A stretch of 64,000 bases of DNA from Pontederia crassipes. Its lineage: Eukaryota > Streptophyta > Magnoliopsida > Commelinales > Pontederiaceae. The stretch lies in the NCBI GenBank assembly GCA_030549335.1, contig CM060187.1:7812001-7876000 (forward strand), in the 5' to 3' direction. A program made the translations under genes and the position numbers. Below, piece by piece: positions 34,960 through 47,486 of this stretch (the stretch's first letter is position 1; each line of letters begins with the position of its first letter). A model generated the notes under the pieces. The model saw only the letters and a program-made list of their open reading frames with translations, made no database searches and was not told the origin of the DNA.

Positions 34960-37900
34960 TCACCATCTCTTGAACGGTACGTTCCCGGACAAAGAGACAA
35001 TCCACATCAATGTGCTTGGTTCTCTCGTGGAAAACTGGATTTTCAGCAATCTGGATCGCAGACTTACTATCAGTGTGCAGATGAATAGGAAGAGTAAGCG
35101 GCAGGTGAAGTTCAGAGAAAAGCCTCTAAAGCCAAATGATCTCAGCAACCGTGAGGGCAACACTGCGATATTCTGCCTCAGTTGAAGAATGAGCAACGAC
35201 ATCTTGCTTCTTAGATTTCCAGGAGACCAAAGAAGAACCAATCATGACTGTAAAGGCTGACACAGATCGTCGAGTAATAGAACAAGCTGTCCAATCAGAG
35301 TCTGAAAATGCTGATAAAGTGGAGCTCTGTTCAGAGGAAAAAAATAAACCTTTCCCTGGAGATCCTTTCAGATACCTTACAATACGAATTCCAGTAGCCA
35401 TGTGTGACTCTTTAGGACAATGCATGAATTGACTCAAATGTCTTATAGAAAAAGTGATATCAGGCCTAGTTTGGGTGATATGTATGAGCCTTCCAATGAG
35501 TCTTTGAAAAGATCCTAGATCAGATAGAAGAGGATCATCAACTACTGAGCAGCTACTGTCCTTTCTTAAGTGAAGATCATAGTCATAAGAAGTAAACTTG
35601 ACATTCTCTTCCATTGGAGTAAATATAGGTTTAGCAGCACTCAGTCCAGTGTCAATAATAAGATATTGGACATATTTTCTCTGGGTTAAAATGAGTCCTT
35701 TACTAGATCTCAACACTTCCATCCCAAGAAAATATTTCAAATGTCCCAAACCTTGAGTTTCAGATTATTACTAAGAGTATCTTTGATGTTGAATCATACG
35801 CTTCCAATCAAGAGTATATCATCAACATAAACTAATATTGCCACAAAATTGTCCTGAGAACATTTAGTATATAAGGTATAATCATTCCTACTTTGAACAA
35901 AATTGTCAGCCAGAAGTATTTCAGAGAATTTGATATACCACTGCCTTGATGCCTGTTTTTAGCCCATAAAGAGATTTTTGAAGTTTGCACACCTTATTAC
36001 AAACTGATAATCCAGGAGGAGCTACCATATACACATCCTCAAACAATTCTCTATTTAGGAAAGCATTATTAACATCCAAATGAATTATTGAAAAATTCTT
36101 TTGCACAGCCATAATAAAAAAAGCTCTAATAGTAACAACTTTTGCTACATGAGAGAAAGTGTCCTTGTAGTCTATGCCTTCTTGCTGATTGAATCCCTTT
36201 GCCACAAGTCTAACCTTAAACCTCGCCACTTGACCATCAGCTTGGAACTTGATTTTGAACACCCACTTACAACCTATGGGTTTTTTGTCCTTAGGCAAAT
36301 CAACTAGATCCCAAGTATGATTTGCTTCAAGGGCATCCAATTCTGACCTCATTGCTTCAACCCATTTAGAATGTTGAGCAACCTCTGAATATGAAGTAGG
36401 CTCAATTAAATCATCTGTGGCAGTTAGAAAGGACATATAATCTGATTTTAAATTCTCAAAGCTAACATAGTTTGACATGGGATATGGTATGTTAACAATA
36501 TAATCTTTCATCCACTCAGGCCTTTTATTAGATCTCCTAGGTCTTGGATGGATATCACTGTCAATGTTACTGCCTTCTGCTGGTAACTGTGGTGAAGAAG
36601 ATGAAGGAACTGCTGAATTGTCTTCTTCTCTTGGCAAGGGTGAAGATGATGAAGAAGGAACTTCTGAATTACCTCCTAATAATAAGAGTGGAGTGATATT
36701 TTGATTTTGTGTAACCTTAGCTTGATATGAATAATTAGAAAATATATTTCCTGTAATTAAATGACTCATGTTATCAGTAACTGCAGTGGCCTGTTTGGTA
36801 AAAAAAGGAAATATATCTTCCTAAAATTTAACATTTCTACTGATAGAAATTTTATTTGTTTGAAGATCAATGTATTTGTATCCTTTTTGTGTGCTACTAT
36901 ATTCAATGAAAACCTCTTTTGTTGCTCGAGGCCCAAACTTATCAGTGATATTCAAATTGGAGACATAGTAGAGGCAACCAAAGACTTTGAGATGGCTAAC
37001 TTCAGGCTTGACATGAAAGCATTTCTGGTATGCTGAAGCATTGCCTAATACTTGTAGTGGAATTCTATTCGTAATATGTACAGTTGTTCTAACACATTCA
37101 TCCCAGAATTTTATTGGTATAGAGGATTGAAATAACAATGCTCTAGAAATCTCCAATATATGTCTATGTTTTCTTTCAACTAGTCCATTTTGTTGTGGGC
37201 TATATGGACATGAACTTTCATGAATTATCCCCCTATTGTTTAAAAAGTCAGTGCAATCCTTGCTGAAAAACCCAATTCCATTGTCTGATCTTATTCTTTT
37301 GACAGTTTCCTTGTACTGATTTTCCATTTGGATAACAAACTGTTTGAGGCAAGAAAAAGAGTCAGACTTTGCTTTGAGGAAAAAATCCATGTCATTCGAC
37401 TAGAGTCATCAACAATAGTAAGGAAATATCTGTTGCCATTATGAGAAACAACTTTATATGGATCCCAAATGTTAATGTGTAATGTATGAAGTCTAGGAAT
37501 ACATTCTTTTCTTTCTATATTGCTGTAAGGAAATCTAATCTGTTTTGCCAGAGGACACACATCACAATGAAATTTATCACTATTCTGATGAAGTTCACAG
37601 TCAGCTATCAGCTTCATTTTGTCCACTAGTAGATGCCCAAGTCTTCTGTGCCAAGTATGTATGGTCATTCCTTCATCTTCCTTTTTAGCAGTTAACACTT
37701 GATGAACCATCTGATTACCACCAGCACTGTCAGCTACTTTGGAAATATAGTATAGGCCATTGGCTCCTTTACCAATCAAGTGTAATCTCCCATTGTGCTG
37801 TTCCTGTAGCATACAATAGTTTGGAAAGAAGACAATGGAGCATTGCAAGTCTTTAGTAAGCTATGAAATTGAGATCAAGTTATATCTGAAGTCAGGTATA

Positions 37901-39054
37901 AAAAAACACACCTGTCAACACTTTACTTAATCCTATATCAACAGCTCCTTTATGAGTAACAAGCACCTTATTACCATTAGGAAGAACAACTGATTTCTTA
38001 TCAGATAGTTCCACAACATTATCTAGATCATGTAGATTAGAACACATATGATGTGAGGCTCCAATATCCAATATCCAAGGATTAGGACTTGAGAAAGAAT
38101 GAGTACTAGCCATACCTGCCATGTGCAAATTGTTGTCCTGACTAACTTTCAGATCTTTCTCAATTTTTTTAGTATGAATTGATACTGCTCTTCTATAATC
38201 TGTGTTCCTTTATCTGTACTGATTACTGCTTCAGTTTCTGCTTTAGACTCTAATTTTGATTGCACACAAGCTACACTTGACATTGACTGATTCTGATTCT
38301 GATTTCTATTTCTGTTATTATTGAATTTCCAGCCTGGAGGATAACCCACGATTTTGTAACACCGATTCTTCTTATGCCCTGGCTTATGATAGTGCTCACA
38401 TATTATAGAATAGTCTTTTTTGCCTTTTTGAAATTGTACATTGTTTTTTGGATTAAAATTCTCATAGAAAGCAACAGCCTGATTCTGTACATGTGTTGAA
38501 TTATTCTTATTTCTCTGCTCCTCTTCAACAATCATTGAATACACTTGATTAATGGAAGGTACATGGGACATCAGTAATATTTGAGACCTTGATTGAGCAT
38601 ATGTTTCATTCAATCCCATTAAAAAATTATACACTCTTTGCTGCATTATGAATTCAGAATAATCTTTGTTCACTTCTATAACAGGGAGTCCTGGAGAGAT
38701 CAGTGATAACTCCTCCCATAAAAATTTCAACCTATTGTAATATTTTTCAATAGACATGGAACCTTGTAGGACATTATAGATTTCATTCTGAATTAAGTAT
38801 ATCTTTGTTCCATCCTTTCTTTGAAACCTTTCTTTTAGATCTATCCAAACATCTCGTGCATTTTGACCATAAGCTGCATTACTGATTAGTCCTTTTGAAA
38901 CTGAACCAATCATCCATGAAATGATCAGTGCATTACACCTTTTCCATTGAAAGTGTAATGCATGATCTATTGACTCAATTGGGAGAGATCCATCAAGAAA
39001 TCCATGTTTATTCTTTGTAAGCATGGCATTAAAAAAGGCACTGCTCCAGTCCAT
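34960..39054 (-). pseudogene. Copia gag-pol polyprotein, RE1-like, inactivated
   Basis: Gag (39054-38149) begins MDWSSAFFNAMLTKNK and carries a CX2C...HX4C knuckle relic (CEHYHKPGHKKNRC). Protease (~38128-37892) has WILDIGASHHMC, so the catalytic D-S/T-G reads D-I-G. GAG-pre-integrase (TWHRRLGHL) and integrase (RSDNG, SPQQNGLVERKHRHI) span 37848-36821. RT begins at 36769 (KWVFKIKFQADGQVARFK, LDVNNAF), and YVDD survives near 35825-35836, between the longest open stretches. RNase H (35400-35126, SDSDWTACSITRRS, STEAEYRS) continues in another frame to ~34960. At least five interruptions mean the copy cannot make a full polyprotein. Confidence 0.9.
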
Positions 39055-39375
39055 ATAATTTGTTGAATCAACCAGAGTACAATGAACTAAACCAAACCCG
39101 ACGAATCAGATGGATTCAGAAATAATGGGCTGTTAATATCAATGCTAACAGAAGAATTTGAAGTAGATACAGATGCCATAGAATCCAGATATAAAAAAAC
39201 TATAAAGAATACTCAGATCTATTAGTATCGAAGAACTATCGATGAGGTAAGAATGAATCTGACCAGTTTCTTCTCACAGATCAGTAGCTTCTGCAATTCG
39301 ACTACTTCAGATCAGTTCCTAGCCACTCCATCAATCAAAGCTCTCCTTCTTCTTATTGGATCAAGATCAAAGATG

Positions 39376-39387
39376 GCTCTGATACCA
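39376..39387 (-). other. Primer-binding site, tRNA-iMet
   Basis: Minus strand TGGTATCAGAGC, exact match, directly adjacent to the 5' LTR boundary at 39388. Confidence 0.9.
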
Positions 39388-39692
39388 TGTTGGAATTCAA
39401 AGAGCAAGACAAGAAGATGGCCAAATCGCCTGAGAGAGATCCTTTCGTATATGGAGAGAACAAAGAGTTCAAGAAGCAATAAAAGAATTGAAAACATCTG
39501 AAGGTCTATTTATACAGGTAAAGAAACGTAAGCTATGTAAGAGTGCCACGTAACTATGTAACAGTGATACAAACTTGGTAGCAGCGAACATAGAAAACAG
39601 ATACAAAAAAACATATGAAAGAATTGGGGCGGGCGCGGGCTGCAGCAGTGCAGAACCAGTGCAGAGCAGCAGCAGCAGATAATAGTTTAACA
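39388..39692 (-). repeat. 5' LTR of the copia element
   Basis: 305 bp, near-identical to 34518-34829 apart from point changes and a shorter GCAGCAG tract. Minus-strand TATAAATA at 39507-39514. Confidence 0.9.
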
Positions 39693-39697
39693 GTAAT

Positions 39698-40069
39698 CTC
39701 TTTTAGCATACGTACGTGATTTCACCATTTTTGAGTTTGTTTATGACGTTATATTTTTAGAAGTGTTCTATGTCCTTGCGCGAGTGTGAGTCCCTTAAAC
39801 CAGTCAAGATCGATATAAACAACAGCTTTAGTTTATTTTTCATTTATGAATAATCACTTGAAACATGGAATAAATAAAAAGGGATGCCGATTATTTAATT
39901 CCCGTGGCTCTGATAATTATATTCACTAATTAATTAAGCGTTTAGAGTTTGAGCAGTAATGGAGTTGGATTAAAATAGTTGATGGTCACTTGGGTTCGCA
40001 TAACTAATTGAAATGGGGAATGTGAAACATGAAACAGAGAGGATTCTTGAGTGAGTTCTGACAGAGTGA
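39698..40069. other. Intergenic, 3' flank of the alcohol oxidase gene
   Basis: AT-rich; no repeat or coding frame recognised. Probably includes the 3' UTR of the minus-strand oxidase gene. Confidence 0.4.
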
Positions 40070-42568
40070 CTACATCATGTCATGCCGCGGCTTGCCCTCA
40101 AGCATTCCGAGTACGGACTGCGAGGTGCAGTAGGCGATGGCCTGCACGGTGACCATGGGGTTCACCCCGGTCGCCGTCGGGAATAAGCTCGTGTCCGCGA
40201 CGTACAACCCTTCCACCTCCCATGACTCCCCTCGGGGGCTCACAGCGCCGCCCATGGCGTCCATCCCCATCCTGCAGCTCCCCATTTGGTGCGCCGAGGT
40301 CACCGTCGTCTTCCCGTCTCTCAGACCCCTCTTCCTCACCTCCCTTACCAACCTCTCAACCGCCGCTTCTCCTCCTGATCCCGCCACCCTCACCCTCTCC
40401 CCCTCGCCGTGCTGCGTCCCGACCTCCTCCGCACCTGCTGCGGCGAGCACTCGCACCATCGCTTCGAGTGACCTCTTCAGCTTACCTTCGTCCGCGTCGT
40501 CCATTCGGTAGGCGACCGATTGCGGATAGTCCACCGTGCCGGAGCCTTCATCTCTGACCAGTGCAAATAGGTGAGCGGTGCGGGAGAACCGTGTCATTCT
40601 ATCGCGGAAGTCGCTGGCCGACACCCACGAGGTCACCGCCGCGAACATGCCCGGGTGCAGCGCCGGCGTCTGCATTAGCGTGCCTTGGCCGCCGGATGGC
40701 GACATGGACGTCAGTATTCCGCCCTCGTAGCTCTTCTTGGACTCGTCCGGCCACCCTCCGGTTGTCCGCGGGAAGTAGCCCCAAGCCATCACCACGGGGT
40801 GGACGTGGAGGTGCTTACCGATGTTGGCGTTGCGCAGACCACTTCGCTTCAGTAGGCCTGGCGTGTTGAGCGCGCCGCACGCCACCACAGTCGCCTTCGA
40901 CTCGACGACGAACTCCTCGTAGCCGGACTTGACGATCACCCCGTGTGCAGCTCTTCGACCCATGCCTCTGGTCAGAATTCGCAAGGCCTCACATCCCGGG
41001 AGAACCAATCCGTTTCCGGATTCGACTAGGTCGAGAAGCCACGTCTCCTGCGCCCCCTTCTTCTTCCCGTCCTTGCATCCGAGGTGACACCATCCGCAGT
41101 AATGATCCGGCGGCGCGTTGCGAGGCACGTCGGCCACCGGATAGCCCAACGCCGTGCAACCTCTCCGCAGGACCATATTGTTGAATCCTTCCCGGTCGAC
41201 GTCGGACTGAACTCCCATGCGCTCGCAGACGACGTCGAGCGCGCGATCGTAAGCTTCGCTGCCGAAGAGCTCGAGGCCGAGATCGTCGCACCACTCTCGC
41301 CTGACGTGGTCCGGGGTTCGGATGGAGGCCGACCAATTGATGGTGGAGCCTCCACCCACTGTCGATCCTGCGAGGAGTAGTGCTCCGACGTCGTCGGTGA
41401 CGATGAGCCCTCCGCCTTCGTACATCTCGCTGGCGCTCGGGCCTTCGAGGAGGGAGAGGTGGCTCCCCTGATGGTAATGGCCCTTCTCGAGGACGACGAC
41501 CTTGTAACCGGCTTTGGCAAGGACGCCAGCGATCACGCTACCGCCGGAACCCGAGCCCACGATACACACATCGCAATGGATGGTCAGAGCGGAGGAGGTG
41601 GCGTCGGTGCAGAAGGCAGCTTGCTGGATCCTGCGGCTGGTGAGCTCTCTTGGCCCGTCCATGTGAAGGATGGCTGGGTGAAGCGGTCCGAGGATCTCGC
41701 GTCCTTTGTTCGTGAAATCCGGATCTGGTCCACAGTAGTCCATCGCTTTCCATGCTGGATTCTCTCCCCTGTCATCGACCTGTGAAGTGAGAGAAAAAAA
41801 AAATAACTGGGTTATAGTGACACTGCATGACCCAGTGAATATGCATGCATGCATGCATGCAGCGATTCGAGGAACCAACAGGATGAATCGGTAGGAGTAC
41901 CAAAAATCAAAGATGTACCTGGGTGAAGTACGCGCGCATGAGCAGGCACTTGATGGATTTGAAGAGCATCCGGAACAGGTTGAGGGAACTCAGCGACCAG
42001 GCCAAGAGGATCTCCTCGCGCTTCTTCCTCTCAACCTTTGAGAACTTTTGGAAGTAGGGGAAGCGGCCGGACACGCTCGCCGTCCCACACAGGATGAAGG
42101 TGCCGTACCAGGTCGACAAGCACCACAAACCCACGCGAAGAAGCCAAATTGATGGGTGCTTCAGACCTCCGCACAACAGCCCTCCGACCTGCACCGGACG
42201 CATGTGCATGACGACGCGGGAAGTACATGTTAGCTTCTAACTCTGCCCTTGCATGCATGAAGCCTGATGAAGAAACACAATCGTGAACGTCTCGGCGGAG
42301 ACACAATCGATCTTACATGGTCAGTTGCACCGGCCATGGAGGCGGACGTGCCGTAGAACTCCTTGAGCGCCTCGTCGCCCGTGTCAGAAACGTCCATCGC
42401 GGGGAGGAAGGTGTCGCAAATAGCCGCCAAGGACTCCATCATCCTCTTGCTGAGCGTGTTCGGGTGCTGTGGACGGTGCCAGCTGCCGTTCTCCGGCGAC
42501 GCCCCCGTCGACGAACGTCGGTTGATCTCGGCGCCGGCTCCGTTCGCAATGGGGCGTGACCTCTTCAT
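40070..42568 (-). CDS. FAO: Long-chain-alcohol oxidase (FAO family, GMC oxidoreductase)
   Basis: Three exons (42568-42317, 42188-41919, 41779-40070), GT-AG, all phase 0, 743 residues, stop TAG. Oxidises long-chain fatty alcohols to aldehydes with O2, producing H2O2; FAO enzymes are membrane-associated and act in the wax/omega-oxidation route. N-terminal helix-rich part with a hydrophobic stretch (~103-120, WLLRVGLWCLSTWYGTFILC). The FAD dinucleotide fold has GSGSGG at 249-254 and VVVLEKGHY after it. The GMC C-terminus has HQMGSCRMG (His671) and GVNPMVTVQA (Asn714), the expected catalytic pair. Length is normal for the family. Exon 3 is strongly GC-rich, like many monocot genes. Start at 42568 is chosen because upstream in-frame codons to 42679 add a non-conserved, Arg/Ser-rich 37 residues; that longer start remains possible. 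A (CATG)n run lies in intron 2 (near 41842). Confidence 0.94.
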
Positions 42569-42679
42569 CGATCGACCGGAGCAGCGCAGCAAGCTAGCGG
42601 ATCGAGGTGGATGAGAAGGACCGCATTGCTGCAAGTGCAATCCGGACGCTTTACGGATCAAAGAACCTGCGTTGCGCAA

Positions 42680-44031
42680 GGAGATGTTGCAGTATTAATG
42701 TCTCCTTTTAGGGAGATTCGACTATATGAGCGATGGGGTGGGACGTGGGCGGGTGCCGATTTAAATGCGGCGATTGCACGGATGCAACTACCGCGTTTTG
42801 AATGCTGCTCCGTCCTCGGCTTGGCTCGCATCGTTTTATGTTCTTTCTTTTCCTACTTATAAATTGCATACATTAGAAAAATTACCATGTTCCAGTGATG
42901 AGTTACATATATTAGAGAAGTATTTTTACCATGCTTCATAATTAGACAAATATATACATATATATAAATCAAATATAGATGACAAACTACAAAGCAATTG
43001 CTGCCTTTTCCCTCTCCAGCAGTACAGAAACTTGGCCTTCTTTTCTCATGTGCAGAGCTCCCATGCGTGTCGGAGGGGAAGGGAGGGCCCTTCTGGAACC
43101 CTGCACATGCAAACAAATGCGATTAGGTGGTTGCACCGGAAAAGGTTGAGCAGAGCATTGACGCATCGGAAAGAATTCTTGCAAAATAGTAAGTACTGTG
43201 CAGTGCAGGACTCACACTGGAGGCCATGCAGCAGAACAGAGCTTTGCAGAGCATGTGATCATCCCATTTCTGTTTTGCGAGGTTCCAGATGCACAGGTGA
43301 ATCAGGAATCAGAATGTTGTTGCATCTCGCTTTCAACAGGGACACTTAAATGAGGTGCCAAACAGAATTAGATTGCGACCGAAGGGTCTGCCTCTGATAC
43401 CAGATCGTTTGTAAGTATCTAAACATCTATATATCATCATTCACGTGAAGAAAATGGCTACAGGAGAGAATATTAACCAGATATTTAGATGAACTTTTGC
43501 TAAAGCGAAGTGATGGAGCTGATCAGTCCTTTGTGAATGGATAGAAACGTATCAGAGGTGATTAGTTTAATCATGTTTCAAACTTTACCTTTCTTTTTGT
43601 GCCCATGTCCACTGCATTGTTATATATGTCAAGATAATTAACATCTTTTCGTACTCATGGCACTTGCAAAGTGAACTTTTTTTTCTCACAGTCGTGAGTG
43701 CTTAACATTTTCTTGGTGGTGATTAAAAGCAAACTCCAATGGATGCGGTCATCCATCTGAACAAACAAAAGGCATAAACGCAGTCTTCTAAATAGGTTGA
43801 ATTCATATAAGAGCATGCATAATCTTACAGGAGGACAAGCTAATTGACATCAATCATCAAACAAAGGATGCCTCTAAGAACATCCATATAGTCATGCTAT
43901 GACCAGATAATTCAGTGAAAACGACAAGGCTACATACGCGCATGAAAAGAAACATATCAGCCACATATGCATGCAGCAGCAGCAGCAGCATGTTGAAGGC
44001 ACCATGAACCCGGCCGGAGCAGCAAAAGGAA
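42680..44031. other. Intergenic between oxidase and CEP gene
   Basis: 42680-42800 is probably the oxidase promoter (ATTTAAAT near 42759 is a weak TATA candidate). The remainder shows no gene. At 43388-43400 the minus strand reads TGGTATCAGAGG, one base from a tRNA-iMet primer site, but no LTR pair is visible beside it. A (CAG)n run lies at 43974-43991. Confidence 0.45.
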
Positions 44032-44301
44032 TCACACGTGACCACTGGGAGGGTCGCCATGGCCGATACCAGGGCTATGTCCTTCTCTAGTTGGCGGGAA
44101 GGAATCCTGCAGGTGCATTCCATGAGTCTGCCTCATTGGCTCTCTGGAGCAAGGACTGTTCTCCATCGTGTCAGAACTGCGCGTGGAGACCGCAGCAGCT
44201 TCATGCCATTCTGGAATTCTCGCGCTGGCCAGGTGAAGCAGCTGCATGAGGAGGAGGCTGAGGATGGCCAACTTTGCGAGGTCTGAGAACTTCCTGGCCA
44301 T
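44032..44301 (-). CDS. CEP-type (C-terminally encoded peptide) precursor
   Basis: Intronless, 89 residues. Residues 1-27 form a good signal peptide (positively charged MARKFSDLAK, then LAILSLLLMQLLHLASA). After a variable spacer, residues 67-81 read SFPPTREGHSPGIGH, matching the CEP consensus xFRPTxPGxSPGxGH except Pro for Arg at position 3 and Glu for Pro at position 7. An 8-residue extension (GDPPSGHV) follows. Known CEPs are secreted, proline-hydroxylated 15-mers perceived by CEPR receptor kinases and control root and nutrient responses. The start at 44301 is preferred over the in-frame ATG at 44334 because it opens directly into the signal peptide; the longer form would add 11 residues. 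TATA box at 44396-44403. The odd core residues mean activity is uncertain. Confidence 0.8.
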   Translation of the reverse strand: MARKFSDLAKLAILSLLLMQLLHLASARIPEWHEAAAVSTRSSDTMENSPCSREPMRQTHGMHLQDSFPPTREGHSPGIGHGDPPSGHV

Positions 44302-44395
44302 GATTGATGCACTCTTCTGAATTTCTGAGTGCACAAATGGTAGAGGCTATGTTGAGGCAACCCGCATGGAGCAATGGATGGACACCCCCCTTCGT

Positions 44396-44403
44396 TTATA
44401 TAT
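44396..44403 (-). promoter_or_regulatory. TATA box of the CEP gene
   Basis: Minus strand TATATAAA about 95 bases upstream of the chosen ATG, inside CATATATAAACG. The spacing allows a 5' leader of ~65 bases. Confidence 0.6.
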
Positions 44404-44409
44404 GACACG

Positions 44410-46726
44410 CTAGAGTTTGCATTGGAACAGAGATGGCAACATGTCCAATCTTTTCTGGTTCCACTGTTCCAACTTCCAATGGAGGGTCAAGTCTCTGAAC
44501 CATGTTATTGGCAAACAAAGAAAGAAAAAAGCAAGATACGCAGAGGATTACCGGGGCCTTCTTTTGCTGTACATATTATGTTATATTATACTGCATGCAG
44601 GGTATCTTTTCCATTCATGGCCAGGCTCATGGAAACATCTGAGGTGGGATTACCAGATGTTAACTCCCACATCATTGATGAGGCCACAAATGAATTCTGA
44701 GAGGAATAATATTGTCTCTGAATGGACCGCAAAATGGACAGACAGTGGTAAGCTTGAACCTTATTTTAACTTGCTATTGAACACTTGGAAACTGATACTT
44801 AAAATATTTCATTTGATTGATCTGAGAGGTCTGAGGAGGCAAGTTATCAGAAGGTTAACCATTAAGCTTTCTGAAATCGTGAATGTGAAACCTTTGGAGG
44901 CACTGATGAAGCATCTGTTTTTCCTCCCGAAGAACTCATGATGCATGAAGTTGCCTTCCAAATTTGAGTTGCTGTCTGTTGTGCTCATACTATACTAAGC
45001 AAGTCATGATGATGTTGATCGTGGAAGAGAATGGAATTTTAAACAAGTTGGAGATGTAAAATAAAGTAATTAATTGGTTAATCTGGTGACTGCAACTTAT
45101 TTTTGTGGCACTTGGTTCATAGAAACATCATCAGAGATATTATAATGCGAATGAGGGAATTACCAGGCCCCTGATGTTGGCTATGAAATGATAAATCAGA
45201 ACTCGCTCCAAAGCCAGTTGCAACTTGCAAATAGTTAGGAAAGAATACAGTGGAACAGATCTCAGCTTCAGAATCTAGCTTTTCTTATACTAGTAGATGT
45301 TACTTGGTAGTACAATACTGGAACATCTGAAAGGTTTTGCCTTTTAATTATTCATATTAACAACAAGGACTATCATCTTTGCCTTGAGGTTCCCTAGCCA
45401 TCAGCTCTTATGGGACCAGAGTTGAATGTACTTTACAACAATTCTTTAAGAATCCCTCGGGGCATATGCTGCTTCTTTCTCCACCACCACATTGATTGGT
45501 GGATTGTTGAGCTTCCGTTCAACAGCACATTAGTTAAGTACAACTTCCAATTCTGCACTATGTTAAGCTTCATGCGGACTGTTCATATCTATTCAGAGCT
45601 CAGATAACTACTGATTATAGACCTGGCTATAACTGCTGTTCCGATTGAAAAATGACTGACACATCTTTTTATACTAACAACAATCAACTGATGGAGTGAT
45701 TCTGGCTTGTCTGTGAAAAATTAATTCGCCATGCGCGCAAAGTTTATTTGATGGAACAGAAATCGAAAGATGCATGTTGCCTTCAGCAACTTGTGAAAAA
45801 AAAGTTAAGGGTAAACATTTCATGGTCCTGGCTTTACTTAAAATAATGAAGAGATAACTTAAATCTGTGTGCAAAGCTTCTAACCTGTGAGGGATCCACT
45901 CAGCTTCGCAAAATGATAATCCTTCCAGCAAATATTCTTTTTAAGCATCTCCTGTCTGTAACTTTGCTTTGAGATTGTTTAACAATCTGTTTTTAGTGAC
46001 TGACACCTGATGGAAATGCATCATCGAGAGACAGAGCATCAAAGTGATAAGTCATGAAGGAAACATTCACCATAAAAGGACTCAAATGTAGAGATTTTAA
46101 AACAATAAAAAATCAACTAATAAGTGTGATGTAAAAAAACTATATATTTAAGCTATATTGAGTATGCATGTTACCCTAATTTTCATATTTTTAATTGCAT
46201 GTTTATGAATTTAATTTATGTATTGCACAATTTAAGAATTTCTCTTATGCATTTGTTTATTATACTTGATGATAATAAATACTCCTTTTAAATATTTTTT
46301 TGTGCATTTGCAGGATTTTTGGATGCTACTGAGATATAACGGGTGGTGATATTTTGAGACAACTAAGAAGCATTGGAGCTGCTAGAAAGATGTTACCCCA
46401 CTTCCCTATCCAATATTGACGCCAAAGAGCAAAAACACTGTCCTGCAGTTGCATATAGTCTTTTTGCACCTGTCCAAAGGTTCCATAAGGGACAATAGGG
46501 AGGAAGAAAAGGATAACAAAATCTGAAGAAAACAATTAGAAAAACTCTAGCAGATGAATAGAAATTATAGAAGAGGATGTCTGCTCCGCCCACTCTTATT
46601 CTTTCTCTCTTTGGGGGATTCAACTATTTTTTTCAAGGAAGGAAACTGAGAAGTGACTTCAGAGTTGATTTGTACTGTTCTATTATTTTATCTTCATTTT
46701 TTTTTTATGAATAAGATTTTATAATG
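44410..46726. other. Intergenic, no gene recognised
   Basis: Open stretches at 44417-44941 and 46326-46623 have no codon bias, start context or family resemblance. No LTR ends, tRNA or tandem repeats seen. Ordinary unique-looking DNA. Confidence 0.45.
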
Positions 46727-46731
46727 GACAA

Positions 46732-47121
46732 TGCTACTAAAAGAGGAAGAGATATCGTACGAAAAGAACACAGATATTAACGATGTTCACTCAAAATTGT
46801 GCTTCATCCTCGGGCAGGGGCGACTCTCTTTGTTATGAAATAATGATGATTACAAGGACATCAAATAACCCACCATCATGGAGTTTATATAGGCACTCCT
46901 TTTACAGATGATAGAAATTATACAGTGACTGGGACTCTAGATTATTTTATCAAAATAGGACACCTATCTCGTGATAAGAAAATAAATCAATTTCGAATCA
47001 TATACTCCTAAAAAATTTTCACTGAGACGAGACCCCCATGTGGAAAATCTGTTGAAGCGCCTCACTATATAGGGGATCACAAAGGGTTACAAGTAGGTTC
47101 AGATTTAAGACATTATCAACA
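46732..47121 (-). repeat. 3' LTR of copia element A
   Basis: 390 bp, aligned end to end with 60634-61028. Minus-strand TATATAAA at 46883-46890. It differs from the 5' copy by many substitutions and small indels, so A is fairly old. Confidence 0.88.
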
Positions 47122-47486
47122 AATCTCCACCTTGACTTGAATCATCTTTAGAGCACAAAAAAACTTCAATACCATGCCACACCGTCGCCAGCCCCACCTT
47201 GAGTCTATTATCAAGTATTGATGTTAAGCAAGTCCAAGCAATGCTGGAATTTGTCATGAGGAACAGATTTGATGAACATATCACTTGGATTGTCTTCAGT
47301 GACAATCTTCTTCACCTTGATCCTCTTATCAGTGCAGATGAAGTGATATCTGACATCAATGTGTTTGGTTCTTTCATGATGCACTTGATCCTTAGCTAAA
47401 CATATTGCACTCAAACTGTCACAGTGCACCATAGTCTGCTCTTGATGTAATCCGAGATATTTAAATAGACCTTTTAACCAGATGTA

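Larger units (their letters stand above)
34518..39692 (-). mobile_element. Complete Ty1/copia retrotransposon, decayed, with GTAAT target duplication
   Basis: 5175 bp. LTRs at 39388-39692 (5') and 34518-34829 (3') both run TGTTAAAC...CCAACA on the minus strand and are flanked by GTAAT (34513-34517 and 39693-39697). A tRNA-iMet primer site abuts the 5' LTR, and a TTGAGGGGG tract precedes the 3' LTR. The interior keeps the full copia order gag-protease-integrase-RT-RNase H, with stops. Confidence 0.93.

Noticed and set aside
40137..41785. Plus-strand open stretches opposite the alcohol oxidase
   Set aside because: Shadows of the GC-rich minus-strand gene; no family motifs.
43380..43500. Possible copia relic: minus strand TGGTATCAGAGG near 43388-43400
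   Set aside because: One mismatch to a tRNA-iMet primer site, but no LTR start, second LTR or coding remnant nearby.
44059..44103. CLE-type peptide considered for the small secreted protein
   Set aside because: The core ends SPGIGH, not the PSGPNP-LHN pattern of CLE; CEP fits better.
44417..44941. 174-residue open stretch upstream of the CEP gene
   Set aside because: No recognisable domain, start context or codon bias; lies in ordinary intergenic DNA.
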